From assembly GCA_035304345.1 (NCBI GenBank), contig DATGQE010000021.1, forward strand, positions 60,074-124,073: a stretch of DNA of 64,000 nucleotides, read 5' to 3'. This DNA is from IDS-8 sp035304345 (GTDB lineage: Bacteria > Pseudomonadota > Gammaproteobacteria > Steroidobacterales > Woeseiaceae). Position numbers and translations under genes: made by a program. Shown here in pieces: positions 32,855 through 42,611 of the stretch (positions are counted from its first letter, which is position 1; every line of letters starts with the position of its first letter). The notes beneath the pieces were generated by a model that was given only the letters and a program-made list of their open reading frames with translations, was not told where the DNA came from and searched no databases.

Positions 32855-34414
32855 TCATGTTTTCAGCACCGGGCGTCGCCCGGTGACGCGCCGGCTCCAG
32901 GCCGCGCGAGCCTGCTCGCCCAGCAGGAACCGCCAGTACAGGGCGCCGGTCACGGCCGCACCGACGATCCCCCACGGCAGCACCTCGAGGATCGTCATCT
33001 CGGGATCCACGACCCTCGAGCAGGCGATCAGCACGGCGAGCGGCAGGTTGCAGGCGACCGGGACGAGCACGACCGTGCGCAGGTATTCGCCGGCCGGCAC
33101 CGAGAGCCGCCGGCACGCACCGACGATCACCGTGATGCCCGGACCGGCGGTCGTCGCGACGCCGACCACGCAGGCCGCGGCGACCGGCGACCAGCCGAGC
33201 GCGAATGCCGGGATCACCGCCACGCCGAGCGCCACGGCGGTGGCGGCCAGCGATTTCAACGCGATCCGGCCGTGTGCGTCGATGCCCGCGAGGATGCGCA
33301 GCGCGGCGGCGTGTGCGAACGGCAGCAAGAGGCCCAGCCCGAGCAGCGGCGCGAGCGCGGGGACGACGTAATCCGCCCCCATCCAGAGGCGAATGAGCGC
33401 GTCGCCGTAGCCGCCGAGCAGCAACATCGCGGGCAGCGTCATGGCGAGCGACGACTTCATCGACGAGAGGAAGAACTCCCTGAGCTCGTCCCCGCGTGCC
33501 AGACCCTGCAGGCTGCCCGCCATGGGCGTCAGCAGGAACGCGTACTGCGTGATCAGGCGCTCGACCTGGCTGTAGATCGCCATGGGCCGCGCGTAGATCG
33601 CGAGCGCCGCCGGCCCCGCGGCGGCCGCCAGCAGCAGCGCCGTCGTCTGGTAGGAGAACACCGAGGAGATGGCCGTCACGTTGTTCTTCATGCCGTAGAC
33701 GAACATCTTCCAGATCATTCGCCGGTCCACCGACCCCCAGATGAGCAGGCGATCGCGGTACACGCGCTTCGCCATCAGGGTGCGCACGCTCTCCGTCACG
33801 ACGGCGCCGCCGAAGACGACCATGCCGAGCTCGGCGAGCCCGCCCCCCATCCGCAACACGGTGAAAAGGCCGGCCAGCACGAGGATGTCGCCGCACGCCG
33901 AAACCGCCGAGGTGATCGTCCAGTAGTGATGGCCGGTGAGGATGCCCCGCGACGGCCAGAACAGCATGCGCACCGCGAGATTGCCGCCCAAAAACGCGAT
34001 CAGCACCTGCGCCGCCGGCAGGTCGGCGGGCGGTATCCGCGCGAACAGGACCGGCAGGAAGGCGGCCAGCACCAGGGCAGCCGCCGCGGTACAGACCGCG
34101 ATCACGACCTGCAGGAAGACGGTCGAGGAAACCGCGCGCCTGAGCTTGTCCCGGTCGCCCTGCGCGTTGTACAGCGCGACGAATCGATTCAGGCCGCCGG
34201 CGAACCCGAAACCCATCAGCCGGAAATAGTTGATGGTGGACCAGCCGAGGTCCCAGATGCCGAGTGCCGCTGCGCCGAGGCTGTCGTCGATGAGGCGCGG
34301 GATGATGAACCCGCTCAGGATCACGACGAGCTGGCCGAGCCAGCGCGAGAACAGGTTGCGGACGAGCCGGTCGCGCCCGGTGATGTCGTGCTCGGGGCGC
34401 CCGGCGTCACTCAT
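32855..34414 (-). CDS. wzx: Wzx-type oligosaccharide flippase
   Basis: A 519-residue protein with about 12-14 transmembrane segments and the MOP-superfamily layout: an early FSRWLGQLVVILSGFIIPRL segment, a polysaccharide_synt-like N-half, and AIYARPMAIYSQVERLITQY in the middle. It flips undecaprenyl-PP-linked repeat units to the periplasm for the Wzy-type polymerase. Its start overlaps the stop of the upstream sulfotransferase gene by 8 nt. It is the only flippase found, so with two initiating transferases present it may serve more than one substrate. Confidence 0.9.
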   Translation of the reverse strand: MSDAGRPEHDITGRDRLVRNLFSRWLGQLVVILSGFIIPRLIDDSLGAAALGIWDLGWSTINYFRLMGFGFAGGLNRFVALYNAQGDRDKLRRAVSSTVFLQVVIAVCTAAAALVLAAFLPVLFARIPPADLPAAQVLIAFLGGNLAVRMLFWPSRGILTGHHYWTITSAVSACGDILVLAGLFTVLRMGGGLAELGMVVFGGAVVTESVRTLMAKRVYRDRLLIWGSVDRRMIWKMFVYGMKNNVTAISSVFSYQTTALLLAAAAGPAALAIYARPMAIYSQVERLITQYAFLLTPMAGSLQGLARGDELREFFLSSMKSSLAMTLPAMLLLGGYGDALIRLWMGADYVVPALAPLLGLGLLLPFAHAAALRILAGIDAHGRIALKSLAATAVALGVAVIPAFALGWSPVAAACVVGVATTAGPGITVIVGACRRLSVPAGEYLRTVVLVPVACNLPLAVLIACSRVVDPEMTILEVLPWGIVGAAVTGALYWRFLLGEQARAAWSRRVTGRRPVLKT

Positions 34415-35318
34415 AGCCGAGCTCCCGGTTCAGCGCGCCGTTGCGACGCTCGAAGGCCGCGAAATCCTCGGCGGACAGTGCCGTCCGCCAGCGCTCATCG
34501 AGCCGGATTTCCGTCGCGTTCGAAAGCCGCATCGAGTTGCCCAGGATGTGGAAATCCCCGTCCCGGAAGTTCTCGCTCACGGGCATCGGCTCGACGCCCA
34601 GCCACTCCCAGAGCCGGGCGAGGGTCTCGACCGGGGCCCGGCACAGCGCCTCGTACTGCAGGTCGAACACCGCCGCACCGTCCAGGCGCCGGCGCATGCG
34701 CTCGAGCTCGGTCACCCATTCGCGCCAGATCTCCATCGCCTTTGCGAAGCTCACGTTGCGATGGGAGCGAATCGAGTTGGTCACGCCGCGGCCGTCCCGT
34801 TGCAGGTAGATGACCTGCACCTCCCACAGGTCCGAGTCGAGGAGGTGCAACAGCCGGACGGAGTCCTTCGAGCCGTCGAGGAAAATGGCACCGCCCTGCA
34901 GCTCGCAGACGATGTCGGCGAGCGCGCGGTTGTGGGCGGCGATCCGGCGCACCGCCGAGGCCGCCCCCGGCACCACCGAGAGCGCCATGCGGCGCGCGAC
35001 CTCGAGCGCCGGCGGGCGCACGGTAGCCTGCACGAGCTTGTTCGCGACGGGATTGTCGCCCCGGAACACCGTGTTGAAGCGCTCGACCGAGAACTCGAGC
35101 CCGCGCTCGCGCGCGCGCCCCTGCACCGCCTGCCAGAAGCCGCATTCGAGGATCGGCTCCCCGCACGAGCACCGGTACTCGCGGACGTCACCCATCTTGG
35201 TGGCCTTCAGCTCACCAATGGTGGAGATCTCCTCGTGATGACCGAGCAGGTACGTCAGCAGCGTCGAGCCGGAGAAGCTCGGCGCGAGGATGTAGAGAAG
35301 CCGCCTCTTCCCTGTCAT
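34407..35318 (-). CDS. PAPS-dependent sulfotransferase family protein (3 of 4)
   Basis: A 303-residue sulfotransferase. The PAPS loop is LAPSFSGSTLLTYLLG at residues ~11-26, a CSCGE/LECGFW cysteine cluster follows near 50 (as in the gene at 18878-19915), and YLQRDGRGVTNSI is the 3'-phosphate motif. The C-terminus is LNRELGYE. ATG 35318 overlaps the upstream GT26 stop (ATGA), so the longer open frame was rejected. It lies between a GT26 glycosyltransferase and the flippase in the assembly operon, which supports sulfation of the lipid-linked unit before flipping, as inference. Confidence 0.9.
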   Translation of the reverse strand: MTGKRRLLYILAPSFSGSTLLTYLLGHHEEISTIGELKATKMGDVREYRCSCGEPILECGFWQAVQGRARERGLEFSVERFNTVFRGDNPVANKLVQATVRPPALEVARRMALSVVPGAASAVRRIAAHNRALADIVCELQGGAIFLDGSKDSVRLLHLLDSDLWEVQVIYLQRDGRGVTNSIRSHRNVSFAKAMEIWREWVTELERMRRRLDGAAVFDLQYEALCRAPVETLARLWEWLGVEPMPVSENFRDGDFHILGNSMRLSNATEIRLDERWRTALSAEDFAAFERRNGALNRELGYE

Positions 35319-36088
35319 GCGGATTCCCTGCCGCGCACTTTCCCGAGCCAGGCGACCAAGAGCATGCGCGCGAAGCTCGCGTTGGTGAACAGGTAGCGCT
35401 TCCAGAGGCGTCGCGGCTCCTGCTTCACCCGGTACAGCCACTCCAGGCCGAGCCGCTGCCAGCGCTCCGGTGCGCGCTGCACCTTCCCGGCCAGCACGTC
35501 GAAGGAGCCGCCGACCCCGTGAATGACCGGGGTGGCGAGCGATGCGCCCCACTTGGCCATGAAATTTTCCTTCTTGGGTGACGTGATCGCGACGAACAGG
35601 ACGTCGGCATTCGACTCCGCGATCGTCCTCGCGACCTCGGCTTCCTCGGACTGGCTGAAATAGCCGTTGCGCCGCCCCGCGATCACGACCCCCGGGTAGA
35701 GCTCGTGGATGCGGCGCACCACGGTCTCCGAGACCTCCTCCGTCGCACCGAGGCAGAAAACGCGCCAGCCCATGCGGTTGCCCCGCTCGAGGATGCCGTG
35801 CATAAGGTCGATGCCGGTGATCCGCTCCGGGAGCGGGTTCCCGAGCACCCGGGACGCGATCACCACGGACATGCCGTCGGCCAGGACGAGGTCGGACGAC
35901 AGCACGTCCTCGCGCAGCGAGCGGTCCTTCGTCATGTTCACGATCTTGGCGGCGTTCACGACCCCGAGCTGCAGGCGACGCCGCTCCTTGATGGCCGCCT
36001 CGATGGCGTCCAGCGCTTCGCTCATCGTCGCCGCGTGCACCGGCACGCCGAGGACGTTCACCACTTCGAACGGGAATCGCCCGGGCAT
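35315..36088 (-). CDS. WecG/TagA/CpsF-family (GT26) glycosyltransferase, second copy
   Basis: A 257-residue GT26 enzyme with VVNAAKIVNMTKDRSLRE, SSDLVLADGMSVVIASR, ITGIDLMHGIL, VFCLGATEE, VLFVAITSPKKENF and GVGGSFDVLAGKV, all core family blocks. ATG 36088 is preceded by GAGGAGG with good spacing; the TTG at 36109 is less likely. It probably adds the second sugar (ManNAc-type) to the lipid-linked primer. It differs from the copy at 5873-6715, which has a proline-rich N-terminal extension. Confidence 0.92.
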   Translation of the reverse strand: MPGRFPFEVVNVLGVPVHAATMSEALDAIEAAIKERRRLQLGVVNAAKIVNMTKDRSLREDVLSSDLVLADGMSVVIASRVLGNPLPERITGIDLMHGILERGNRMGWRVFCLGATEEVSETVVRRIHELYPGVVIAGRRNGYFSQSEEAEVARTIAESNADVLFVAITSPKKENFMAKWGASLATPVIHGVGGSFDVLAGKVQRAPERWQRLGLEWLYRVKQEPRRLWKRYLFTNASFARMLLVAWLGKVRGRESA

Positions 36089-36197
36089 CAGGCGCACCTC
36101 CTCAAGCACCGGTCGCGTCCGGTGAGCGCGACGGCGGCGTTGTGCGCGACGAAGCAGGCGTAGGAAAATGCCATCGGGTCACCGCAAGCGCAGGCCG

Positions 36198-37238
36198 TCA
36201 CGCCCGCAGGCGCCGGAACAGGGACGATTCCAGGATGCCGCTGATCTCGACCAGCACCTCGGCCGGCGCGCGCATCACGGGCGAAGCAAAGCGCCGCAGC
36301 GCATACAGGTTCTCGCCGATCCTGTTCAGGCCCGCACGAGTGCTCAGCGCCGCGGCGTAGCCTGCCGCCGCGACCCGCTCCATCACGTAGTCGTCCAGGC
36401 TGCCGTTGGGATAGGCGAAGTACCGGCACTCGCGGCCCAGGCGCTCGCCGAGCTCCCGGCGGGACTCCGTGAGCTGCTCGTCCACCTCGTCGCGCGGTAT
36501 GGCGGCGAGCCGTGTGTGATCCCGGGTGTGGCTGCCGATCGTCATCCCCTCTTCCGCCGCGCGCGCGAGCTCGGCCCAGCTCGCGATGCTGACGTACGGG
36601 TCGTCGAAGATGACGTCGGCGATGGTCGTGCCCGCGGCGCTCTCGAGCTGCGTCGCGAGCTCGTCGAGCACCCGCAGCATGGTCTCGTCGTCGGGACAGG
36701 CCTTCTTGACCTCGAGACGCAGGTCGCGATAGCCCGCCACGAGCCCCGCGCGGTCACGGCCCCGCAGGTCGAAGCGCAGCTCGCCGGATTGCAGGTCACG
36801 GGCGGAATCCGGCGCATGCTGCAGCGCGTAATCGAGCCGGTCGATCCAGTACGCGCGGCCGGTTTCGACGAAACCGGTCGCGACGAACAGGGTGGCCGAG
36901 GCACCGTGCGCCTTGAGCACCGGCACCGCCTCCGTGACGTTGTTGCGGTAGCCGTCGTCGAAAGTCAGGACGAGGCCGTAGTCGACCGGCGGCTTGCGCC
37001 CCGCGAGGATGTCGACGGCCTCGTCGAGCGACAGGAACCGGTAGTAACGCCCGAGAACCCCGAGCATCGCGTCGAGCTTCGAGGCCGGCATGCGCTCCCA
37101 CAACGGGCGCCAGCGCGCACCGGCATTCTCGCCGGCCACGCCGTGCAGCATCAGGATCGTGATCTGCTTGCGGTGCAGGTAGCGCCACAAGGCAAGCAGA
37201 CCACTGGCATACACCAGGTAACGCAACACGCGCTTCAT
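36198..37238 (-). CDS. polysaccharide deacetylase (NodB-like)
   Basis: A 346-residue carbohydrate-esterase-4-type protein with an N-terminal hydrophobic segment (YLVYASGLLALW) that may be a signal anchor. NodB motifs visible: ILMLHGV, LTFDDGYRNN (motif 1, catalytic Asp and metal Asp) and IGSHTRDH (motif 2, metal His pair). FAYPNGSLDD fits motif 3. The enzyme should remove N-acetyl groups from HexNAc residues or trim O-acetyls. It lies 18 nt downstream of the initiating transferase gene in the assembly operon. Confidence 0.92.
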   Translation of the reverse strand: MKRVLRYLVYASGLLALWRYLHRKQITILMLHGVAGENAGARWRPLWERMPASKLDAMLGVLGRYYRFLSLDEAVDILAGRKPPVDYGLVLTFDDGYRNNVTEAVPVLKAHGASATLFVATGFVETGRAYWIDRLDYALQHAPDSARDLQSGELRFDLRGRDRAGLVAGYRDLRLEVKKACPDDETMLRVLDELATQLESAAGTTIADVIFDDPYVSIASWAELARAAEEGMTIGSHTRDHTRLAAIPRDEVDEQLTESRRELGERLGRECRYFAYPNGSLDDYVMERVAAAGYAAALSTRAGLNRIGENLYALRRFASPVMRAPAEVLVEISGILESSLFRRLRA

Positions 37239-37256
37239 GGAAAACCCGACCGGAGG

Positions 37257-38669
37257 TCAAACGGCGCCGTTCCCGGTGAGAACGGCCGGAATCGTCTTCA
37301 TCAATATCTTCAGGTCCAGACCGAGAGACCAGCGGTCGATGTACTCGAGGTCGAGGCTGAGCCACTTGTCGAAGCTCAAGTCGCTGCGTCCCGACACCTG
37401 CCACAGCCCCGTCAGCCCCGGGCGCACGCTGAAGCGCTTGCGCTGGATGCCCTTGTCGAACAGGCCCACGTCCCGGATCGACATCGGCCGCGGGCCGACC
37501 AGGCTCATCTCGCCGCGCAGCACGTTGATGAGCTGCGGCAACTCGTCGATGCTGGTGCGCCGCAGCCATTTGCCCACGCGGGTGATCCGCGGATCCTCCT
37601 TGATCTTGAAATTCGGTCCTTCTGCCTCGTTCAGGTGCTCGATCTCCCTGAGCCGGGCCTCGGCATCCTGCACCATGCTGCGGAACTTGTACATCTTGAA
37701 CCGGCGCTTGAACTGGCCGACGCGCTCCTGCGTGAACAGCACCGGTCCCGGGGAGTCGAGCTTGATGAGCGCGGCAACCACCAGGCACAGCGGCAACAGC
37801 ACGGGCGAGGCGAGCACCACGAGGAACAGGTCGAGCATGCGCTTCACGAGCTGGCCGAACTCATGGCGCATGATCGGCTCGAACGTGATCAGCGGGATGC
37901 CGTCCACCACCGCGAGGTGGGTGCTCGCCGCCTCGAAGTCGTAGACGTCCGCCATGAAGCAGCAGCGCACGCCCTCCTCCTGGCACGCGTCGATGATGCC
38001 CTGCAGGTCGCCGAGCAGGCTCCGCGGCAGCGCGATGATGACGTCCTCGACGACGTTCTGCCGCAGGATCTCGGTGATCTGGTTGACGTGGCCGAGAATC
38101 CGGTCGTCCTTGCGCCGGCCGGCGGACACCCCGAGCGGGTCGAGGAACCCGATGACGTTGACACCCCAGTCCGACCATTTGCCGAGCACGGCGGCGAGAT
38201 AGCGGGCCCGCCGTCCCGAGCCGATGATCAGGACGTTGACGCTGGTGTCTTCCTTCGAGCGGCCGCTCTTGAAGTACCACCAGGCCAGGAAGCGCCGGAT
38301 CGCGACCACGAGCACGAAGAACGTGATCGCGAAGCTGACCATCACGATGCGGCTCACGAAATCGAGCTTCAAGAGGAAGATCGCCGTGAACGTGACCGTC
38401 ATCGCAATCGTGATCTCGACGCCGGTCTGCCAGACCTGGGATTTCGTCGAAACCCTGAGCGCGATGTTCTGCCGCTTCACGACCCGCTGCGCGATCGCGT
38501 AGGCGGTCAGGAGCATGGCCCCGACCCCGAGGTGCCCGACGTACTCGAAGCGCATCTCGGGGTGCGTGAGCTGGTAGACGTTCAGAATGGTCACGAAGAC
38601 GAACGCTCCCACCGCGAGATCCAGCACGGTGAGGAGACCGCTCAGGTATGCCGATCTTGAGTGAAACAC
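37257..38669 (-). CDS. initiating polyprenyl-phosphate sugar-1-phosphate transferase (WbaP/CpsE type)
   Basis: A 470-residue polyisoprenyl-phosphate hexose-1-phosphate transferase. It has four N-terminal hydrophobic segments, a CoA-binding-like middle domain (NVLIIGSGRRARYL), a fifth membrane segment (FLVVLASPVLLPLCLVVAAL) and the catalytic domain with GPVLFTQERVG, MYKFRSM, LPQLINVLRGEMSLVGPRP and RPGLTGLWQVSGRS. It starts the repeat unit by loading a hexose-1-phosphate onto undecaprenyl phosphate. The start appears to be GTG at 38669. A second, unrelated initiating enzyme is encoded at 56193-57191. Confidence 0.94.
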   Translation of the reverse strand: MFHSRSAYLSGLLTVLDLAVGAFVFVTILNVYQLTHPEMRFEYVGHLGVGAMLLTAYAIAQRVVKRQNIALRVSTKSQVWQTGVEITIAMTVTFTAIFLLKLDFVSRIVMVSFAITFFVLVVAIRRFLAWWYFKSGRSKEDTSVNVLIIGSGRRARYLAAVLGKWSDWGVNVIGFLDPLGVSAGRRKDDRILGHVNQITEILRQNVVEDVIIALPRSLLGDLQGIIDACQEEGVRCCFMADVYDFEAASTHLAVVDGIPLITFEPIMRHEFGQLVKRMLDLFLVVLASPVLLPLCLVVAALIKLDSPGPVLFTQERVGQFKRRFKMYKFRSMVQDAEARLREIEHLNEAEGPNFKIKEDPRITRVGKWLRRTSIDELPQLINVLRGEMSLVGPRPMSIRDVGLFDKGIQRKRFSVRPGLTGLWQVSGRSDLSFDKWLSLDLEYIDRWSLGLDLKILMKTIPAVLTGNGAV

Positions 38670-38717
38670 GTGGCGCCTTCAGTTATACGTTGTTGGTGTC
38701 GTTCGTCGCTCGCGTGC

Positions 38718-40040
38718 CTATCGTCCCCATCCTGGTATGTAGTTGAGCGCGAGAAAAGCGAAATTCTCGGTAAAGCTCGAAAGGGCCTGGTCACTATCCC
38801 TGTCGAACCGACCTCCTTGCAGTGTCACGTTGAGCGACGGATTCAGCCGGTAACCAAAAAGCAGGCTCAGGAGCAGGTCCTCGTCGCGCCTGTCGACGTC
38901 GGAGAAATCGCGACGGATGTAGCGAACGTTCACGGTGGTGAAGATTCGCCGCGTCAGGTCCCGCTCGAACATCATGTCGCCGATCAGGAACTCGCGGTTC
39001 AGGTCGGCGCGGTCCTCGTAGTCCTCGCCACTCCAGCCCAGGCGCAGGTCGAAGCTGGTGCGCTGCCCCTCGGCGAGATAGACGAAGTTGGCATAATCGT
39101 TCCGGAACGGCGTCGCCACCTCGCCAAGGTCTCCCGTCTGCCCCGGGGTGCGCGCGATGTCCTGGAGGAAGCGGAAGATGTTGCCCTGGTCGGAAAAGCG
39201 GGTACCGCCGCTGATGCTGATCGTCGACACGGGCGAGAGACGGCGCTCCATGCTGAGCCGCGCCAGCACGCCGTCGCTCGTGCCGTCCTGCAGCTCGAGT
39301 TCGGTGTAGCCGATATCGAAGCTGAAGCTGTTGCGAGCCCGATCCCCGCGGTAGCGCAGGAAATACTCGTTGCGATCGAAGTCGTTGGCGGCGACCAGGT
39401 CGTCCGAGAACTCGACCTCTTCGCGTTGGGCGTTCAGCGACAGGAACGTGTCCTCGCGGATCTCGCGCGCAAGCGACACCGTCCCCTCGCGCCGGTCGTT
39501 GTCCAGCGGCCGGGTTTCAAAATTGACGGCACCGTAGCGGGCACCGATGTTCAGTATCGTGCGCGTGGCGACGTCCAGGGAAAGCTGCGGCCCGGTGCTG
39601 AAGAAGTTCGTGTCCTCGCGATTGTCGGGGCGGGACGGCAGCAGCGGATCGGTCAGCACCTGGCCGTAGTTCTCCTCGACGACCCAGGTCAACCGGTCCT
39701 CGATGAGTGTCACCTCGGCGAAGGCGTCGACGCCGCCGACGAACTCGCTATCGAACGCTTCCTCGTACCACTGGTAGGACAGGTTCGAGCGCAGGTCGAG
39801 GTTGAGCCGGGCCGAATCCTGGAAGGCGTCGAGGTCCAGGCCGACTCGTGAGTACATCTCGTCGAGCGTGCCCGTGGGATCGCGGCCGATGTTGTCCGAG
39901 TAGCCGACGCCGCCGTGGAAGACGGCGGTCAGGTCGACGGCCGGAGCCGCTGCCGGCGCGAGCACGGTGCACACCGCCGCCCCGATCGCGGCCAGGCGGG
40001 GGAGCGCCCCGTGTCGCGTTTGCCTCGTTCTTTTCGTCAT
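38718..40040 (-). CDS. outer-membrane beta-barrel protein of the polysaccharide export locus
   Basis: A 440-residue protein with a signal peptide (LAAIGAAVCTVLAPAAAPA). It is followed by alternating-residue beta-strands rich in D/N/R turns (RARNSFSFDIGYTELELQD, RTSFDLRLGWSGEDYEDR) and a C-terminal ...LALNYIPGWGR. It resembles the PEP-CTERM-associated outer-membrane family often found next to the tyrosine kinase and Wza in exosortase A loci. Its role is probably secretion or surface assembly of the polymer. It lies 13 nt after the kinase gene. Confidence 0.82.
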   Translation of the reverse strand: MTKRTRQTRHGALPRLAAIGAAVCTVLAPAAAPAVDLTAVFHGGVGYSDNIGRDPTGTLDEMYSRVGLDLDAFQDSARLNLDLRSNLSYQWYEEAFDSEFVGGVDAFAEVTLIEDRLTWVVEENYGQVLTDPLLPSRPDNREDTNFFSTGPQLSLDVATRTILNIGARYGAVNFETRPLDNDRREGTVSLAREIREDTFLSLNAQREEVEFSDDLVAANDFDRNEYFLRYRGDRARNSFSFDIGYTELELQDGTSDGVLARLSMERRLSPVSTISISGGTRFSDQGNIFRFLQDIARTPGQTGDLGEVATPFRNDYANFVYLAEGQRTSFDLRLGWSGEDYEDRADLNREFLIGDMMFERDLTRRIFTTVNVRYIRRDFSDVDRRDEDLLLSLLFGYRLNPSLNVTLQGGRFDRDSDQALSSFTENFAFLALNYIPGWGR

Positions 40041-40053
40041 TCGGCTCGTCGCC

Positions 40054-41001
40054 TCATTCGTTGCTCCATTGCGGCCTGGCCACTGCCGGCAGCGCGTGCA
40101 GGGTGTCGGCCCCCTGCGGATCCGGGTAGTACTCGCGGTAGACGAGCCCGTAGGCGTAGCGCGACTGCAGCGAGCGCGAGCTCATCTGGTTGAGCAGCAG
40201 GTTCACGGGCTTCGCGCTGCCGAGCACCGAGAGCGCGGTCACGACCGCGGACTGCGGCGTCTTGTCGGCACGCACGACCAGCACGATCTGGCCCACCAGG
40301 GCGCCGACTACCTTGGCTTCCGTCGTCTCCAGCACCGGCGGTGCGTCGAACAGCACGACCTGCCCGTCGGCCTGGTAGCGGAGCTGGTCCACGAGGCCGT
40401 CCATGCGGGAGCCCGACAGGAGCTCGGTCGAATTCATCCGCGGCTCCCCGGCGGGCACGAAGTACAGCCCCTGGACCGAGGTCGGGTAGACGATCGAGCC
40501 GAGCTCCAGCTCCGGGTTCTCCAGGTAGTCGAGCAGCCCGACTCTCTCGGTCGCGTCGAAGGCCTGCGTCAGCCGCGGCTTCAGCACGTCGTTGTCGATG
40601 AGCAGGACGGCATGATCGCGCTCGTGCGTGATGCTGAGCGCCAGGTTCAGGCTGATGAACGTCTTGCCCTCACCGGCCAGCGCGCTCGTGATCATGACGA
40701 AGTTGCCGTCCTCGATCTTGGTGGCGCGCTTGCCGAAAGCGTGGCCGAGGAGCGGCCGCTTGATCTCGCGGAGCTGCGACGACAGGAGCTGCCAGTCCTC
40801 CTGCGGCACGATCAGGTGCTCCTCCCGCAGCGCATCCACGTCGATGCGTACCGGCGGGTTGCCGGCCGCGAGCTCCTTGAGCGATCCTGCCCGTTGCTCG
40901 CCGGGAGGGACCAGCTTCGCGAGGTCGGGTACGGTCGGCTCGAGGCTCTCGGTCCGCTGGTGCAGCTTGATCTGCTTCAGCGCTTCCTGGATCTTGCTCA
41001 C
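40054..41001 (-). CDS. polysaccharide-biosynthesis tyrosine autokinase (BY-kinase)
   Basis: A 315-residue cytoplasmic BY-kinase. The Walker A motif is TSALAGEGKTFISLNLAL, Walker A' is AVLLIDNDVLKPRL, and Walker B is VVLFDAPPVL. The C-terminal region has tyrosines (SRYAYGLVYREYYPD) suited to autophosphorylation. It partners the Wzz-like protein whose gene it overlaps by 4 nt, controlling chain length and export through phosphorylation cycles. Size and layout match the separate-kinase form found in exosortase A loci, not the fused Wzc form. Confidence 0.92.
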   Translation of the reverse strand: MSKIQEALKQIKLHQRTESLEPTVPDLAKLVPPGEQRAGSLKELAAGNPPVRIDVDALREEHLIVPQEDWQLLSSQLREIKRPLLGHAFGKRATKIEDGNFVMITSALAGEGKTFISLNLALSITHERDHAVLLIDNDVLKPRLTQAFDATERVGLLDYLENPELELGSIVYPTSVQGLYFVPAGEPRMNSTELLSGSRMDGLVDQLRYQADGQVVLFDAPPVLETTEAKVVGALVGQIVLVVRADKTPQSAVVTALSVLGSAKPVNLLLNQMSSRSLQSRYAYGLVYREYYPDPQGADTLHALPAVARPQWSNE

Positions 41002-42611
41002 TCGCTTACCCCTCCCTGGCCGACCGTCGTCTGACTCGTTAGCGACTGAATCGCCTGGATTCCCTCATCCTTGAACAGGACGGCCACGCCGAACGCCAGC
41101 ACGAGGGCCACGCCGCTGGCCGCAAACGCCGCGAAGCGGGCGCGGCGGGCCGCTTGCTGCTGCTCCGTCCACATCAGGCTGACCGCCCCCAGTACCGGCC
41201 GGTTGAGCACCCGCGCCAGCGACTTGACGTCGGGGAACACCGGGTTCAGGTGGTGCACCAGGAACGCCACGCCGCCGCCCACGGCGAGGCCGAACAGCAG
41301 CACGGCCGCGAGCAACAGGTTCCGCGGCGGCGCGACGGGCTCGATCGGGGCCGACGGCGGATCGATGATGTTGAAGTTGACCGGCTTGCGCTCCTCGCCC
41401 GCGTTGCCCATGCGCTCGTGCTCGCGCTTCAGCATGATCTCGGAATAGAGGTTCCGGTACTGGTCGTAGTTGCGCGTGAGCTCGGTGTACTTGGCCTCGA
41501 TCTCCGGGATCGTGTTGATCTGCTCCTTGAGCTCGGCGATGACGGCCGACTGGTGCGCCACCTGGCCTTCGAGCGCGGCGATCCGGACGGCGGACTCGTT
41601 CAGCGCGATCTGGGCCGTCTGGTACACGGGGTTGGTCGAGGCCGCGACGCCGCCGGTCCTGCCGGCCGCCGCGGCGGCCGCCCGCTCTTCCTCGCGCTTG
41701 GCGTAGAGCCGCTCGAGCTGCTCGTTGGCCGCGACGACGTCCGGGTGGCGCTCGGTGAACCGCAGCAGCAGGTCGTTGCGGGTGCGCTCCAGCTCCTCGA
41801 TGGCGGCGTCGGTCGGCGACTGCGCCACGAGCGTCGTGCGCCCGGTACCCAGCGTGGCGCCCGGTGCATACGGGTCGAGCGTCTCGAGCTGCCGCCGCAA
41901 CTCGAGCTGCCGGTCCCGCTCCGTGCGCAGCTCGAGCTGCAGCGTCGACAAGGTGTTCATCTCCCGCTGCAGGCGCTCGAAGATGCCGCCGCTTTCCCCC
42001 GGCAGCAGGCCGACGTGCTGCTTCTTGAACTCCGCGAGCTTGGCCTCGGCCTCCGACAGCAGGTTCGCGTAATGCGCGAGCTGCTCGTCGAGGTAGCCTT
42101 CGACGTCGGCGCCGTCCTGCTCCTTCAGGTTCAGGACGTCCTCGACGAAGGCGTGCAACAGGCTCTGGACGACCTTCACCGACATCTCGCGGTCGTGGTC
42201 CCGGAACGTGATCGTGTACAGGTCCCGCGCCTCGTTGGCGCGCCCGGTCGAGATCTGCAGGCGTTCCTTCAGCGAACGGATGAGCCGCTCGTGCTCTTCC
42301 GGGGTGCTCGCGCGCCGGCTGAGGCCGGTCTGTTGCGCGACCTTCTCGAGCTGCGGCTGCTCGAGCATCGCCTGCTGCACGACGAACACCTGCGATCCGC
42401 GGGGCTGCGCCACGCCGACGTCGGACATCACCTCGGCGAGCCGCGACCGCGAATCCACGTAGAAACGCGCCTTCGCTTCGTAGGTGTCCGGTATCGCGTA
42501 GACGCCCACCCAGCCCACGAGGCACACGAGCCACGCGATGACCATCGCGACGTGGCGGAAGCGCCAGGAGCCGCGAATTTCGTTGATGAGCTGCTCGACG
42601 ATGTCGCGCAT
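40998..42611 (-). CDS. Wzz/PCP-2-type chain-length determinant (co-polymerase)
   Basis: A 537-residue inner-membrane protein. TM1 is at residues ~20-40 (VAMVIAWLVCLVGWVGVYA), followed by a long periplasmic part with coiled-coil segments (~170-340). The proline-rich motif DPPSAPIEPVAPPR lies just before TM2, and there is a further C-terminal hydrophobic segment near residue 500. This is the layout of polysaccharide co-polymerases that set chain length with Wzy. Its ATG touches the stop of the Wza-like gene, and its end overlaps the tyrosine kinase. Confidence 0.93.
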   Translation of the reverse strand: MRDIVEQLINEIRGSWRFRHVAMVIAWLVCLVGWVGVYAIPDTYEAKARFYVDSRSRLAEVMSDVGVAQPRGSQVFVVQQAMLEQPQLEKVAQQTGLSRRASTPEEHERLIRSLKERLQISTGRANEARDLYTITFRDHDREMSVKVVQSLLHAFVEDVLNLKEQDGADVEGYLDEQLAHYANLLSEAEAKLAEFKKQHVGLLPGESGGIFERLQREMNTLSTLQLELRTERDRQLELRRQLETLDPYAPGATLGTGRTTLVAQSPTDAAIEELERTRNDLLLRFTERHPDVVAANEQLERLYAKREEERAAAAAAGRTGGVAASTNPVYQTAQIALNESAVRIAALEGQVAHQSAVIAELKEQINTIPEIEAKYTELTRNYDQYRNLYSEIMLKREHERMGNAGEERKPVNFNIIDPPSAPIEPVAPPRNLLLAAVLLFGLAVGGGVAFLVHHLNPVFPDVKSLARVLNRPVLGAVSLMWTEQQQAARRARFAAFAASGVALVLAFGVAVLFKDEGIQAIQSLTSQTTVGQGGVSE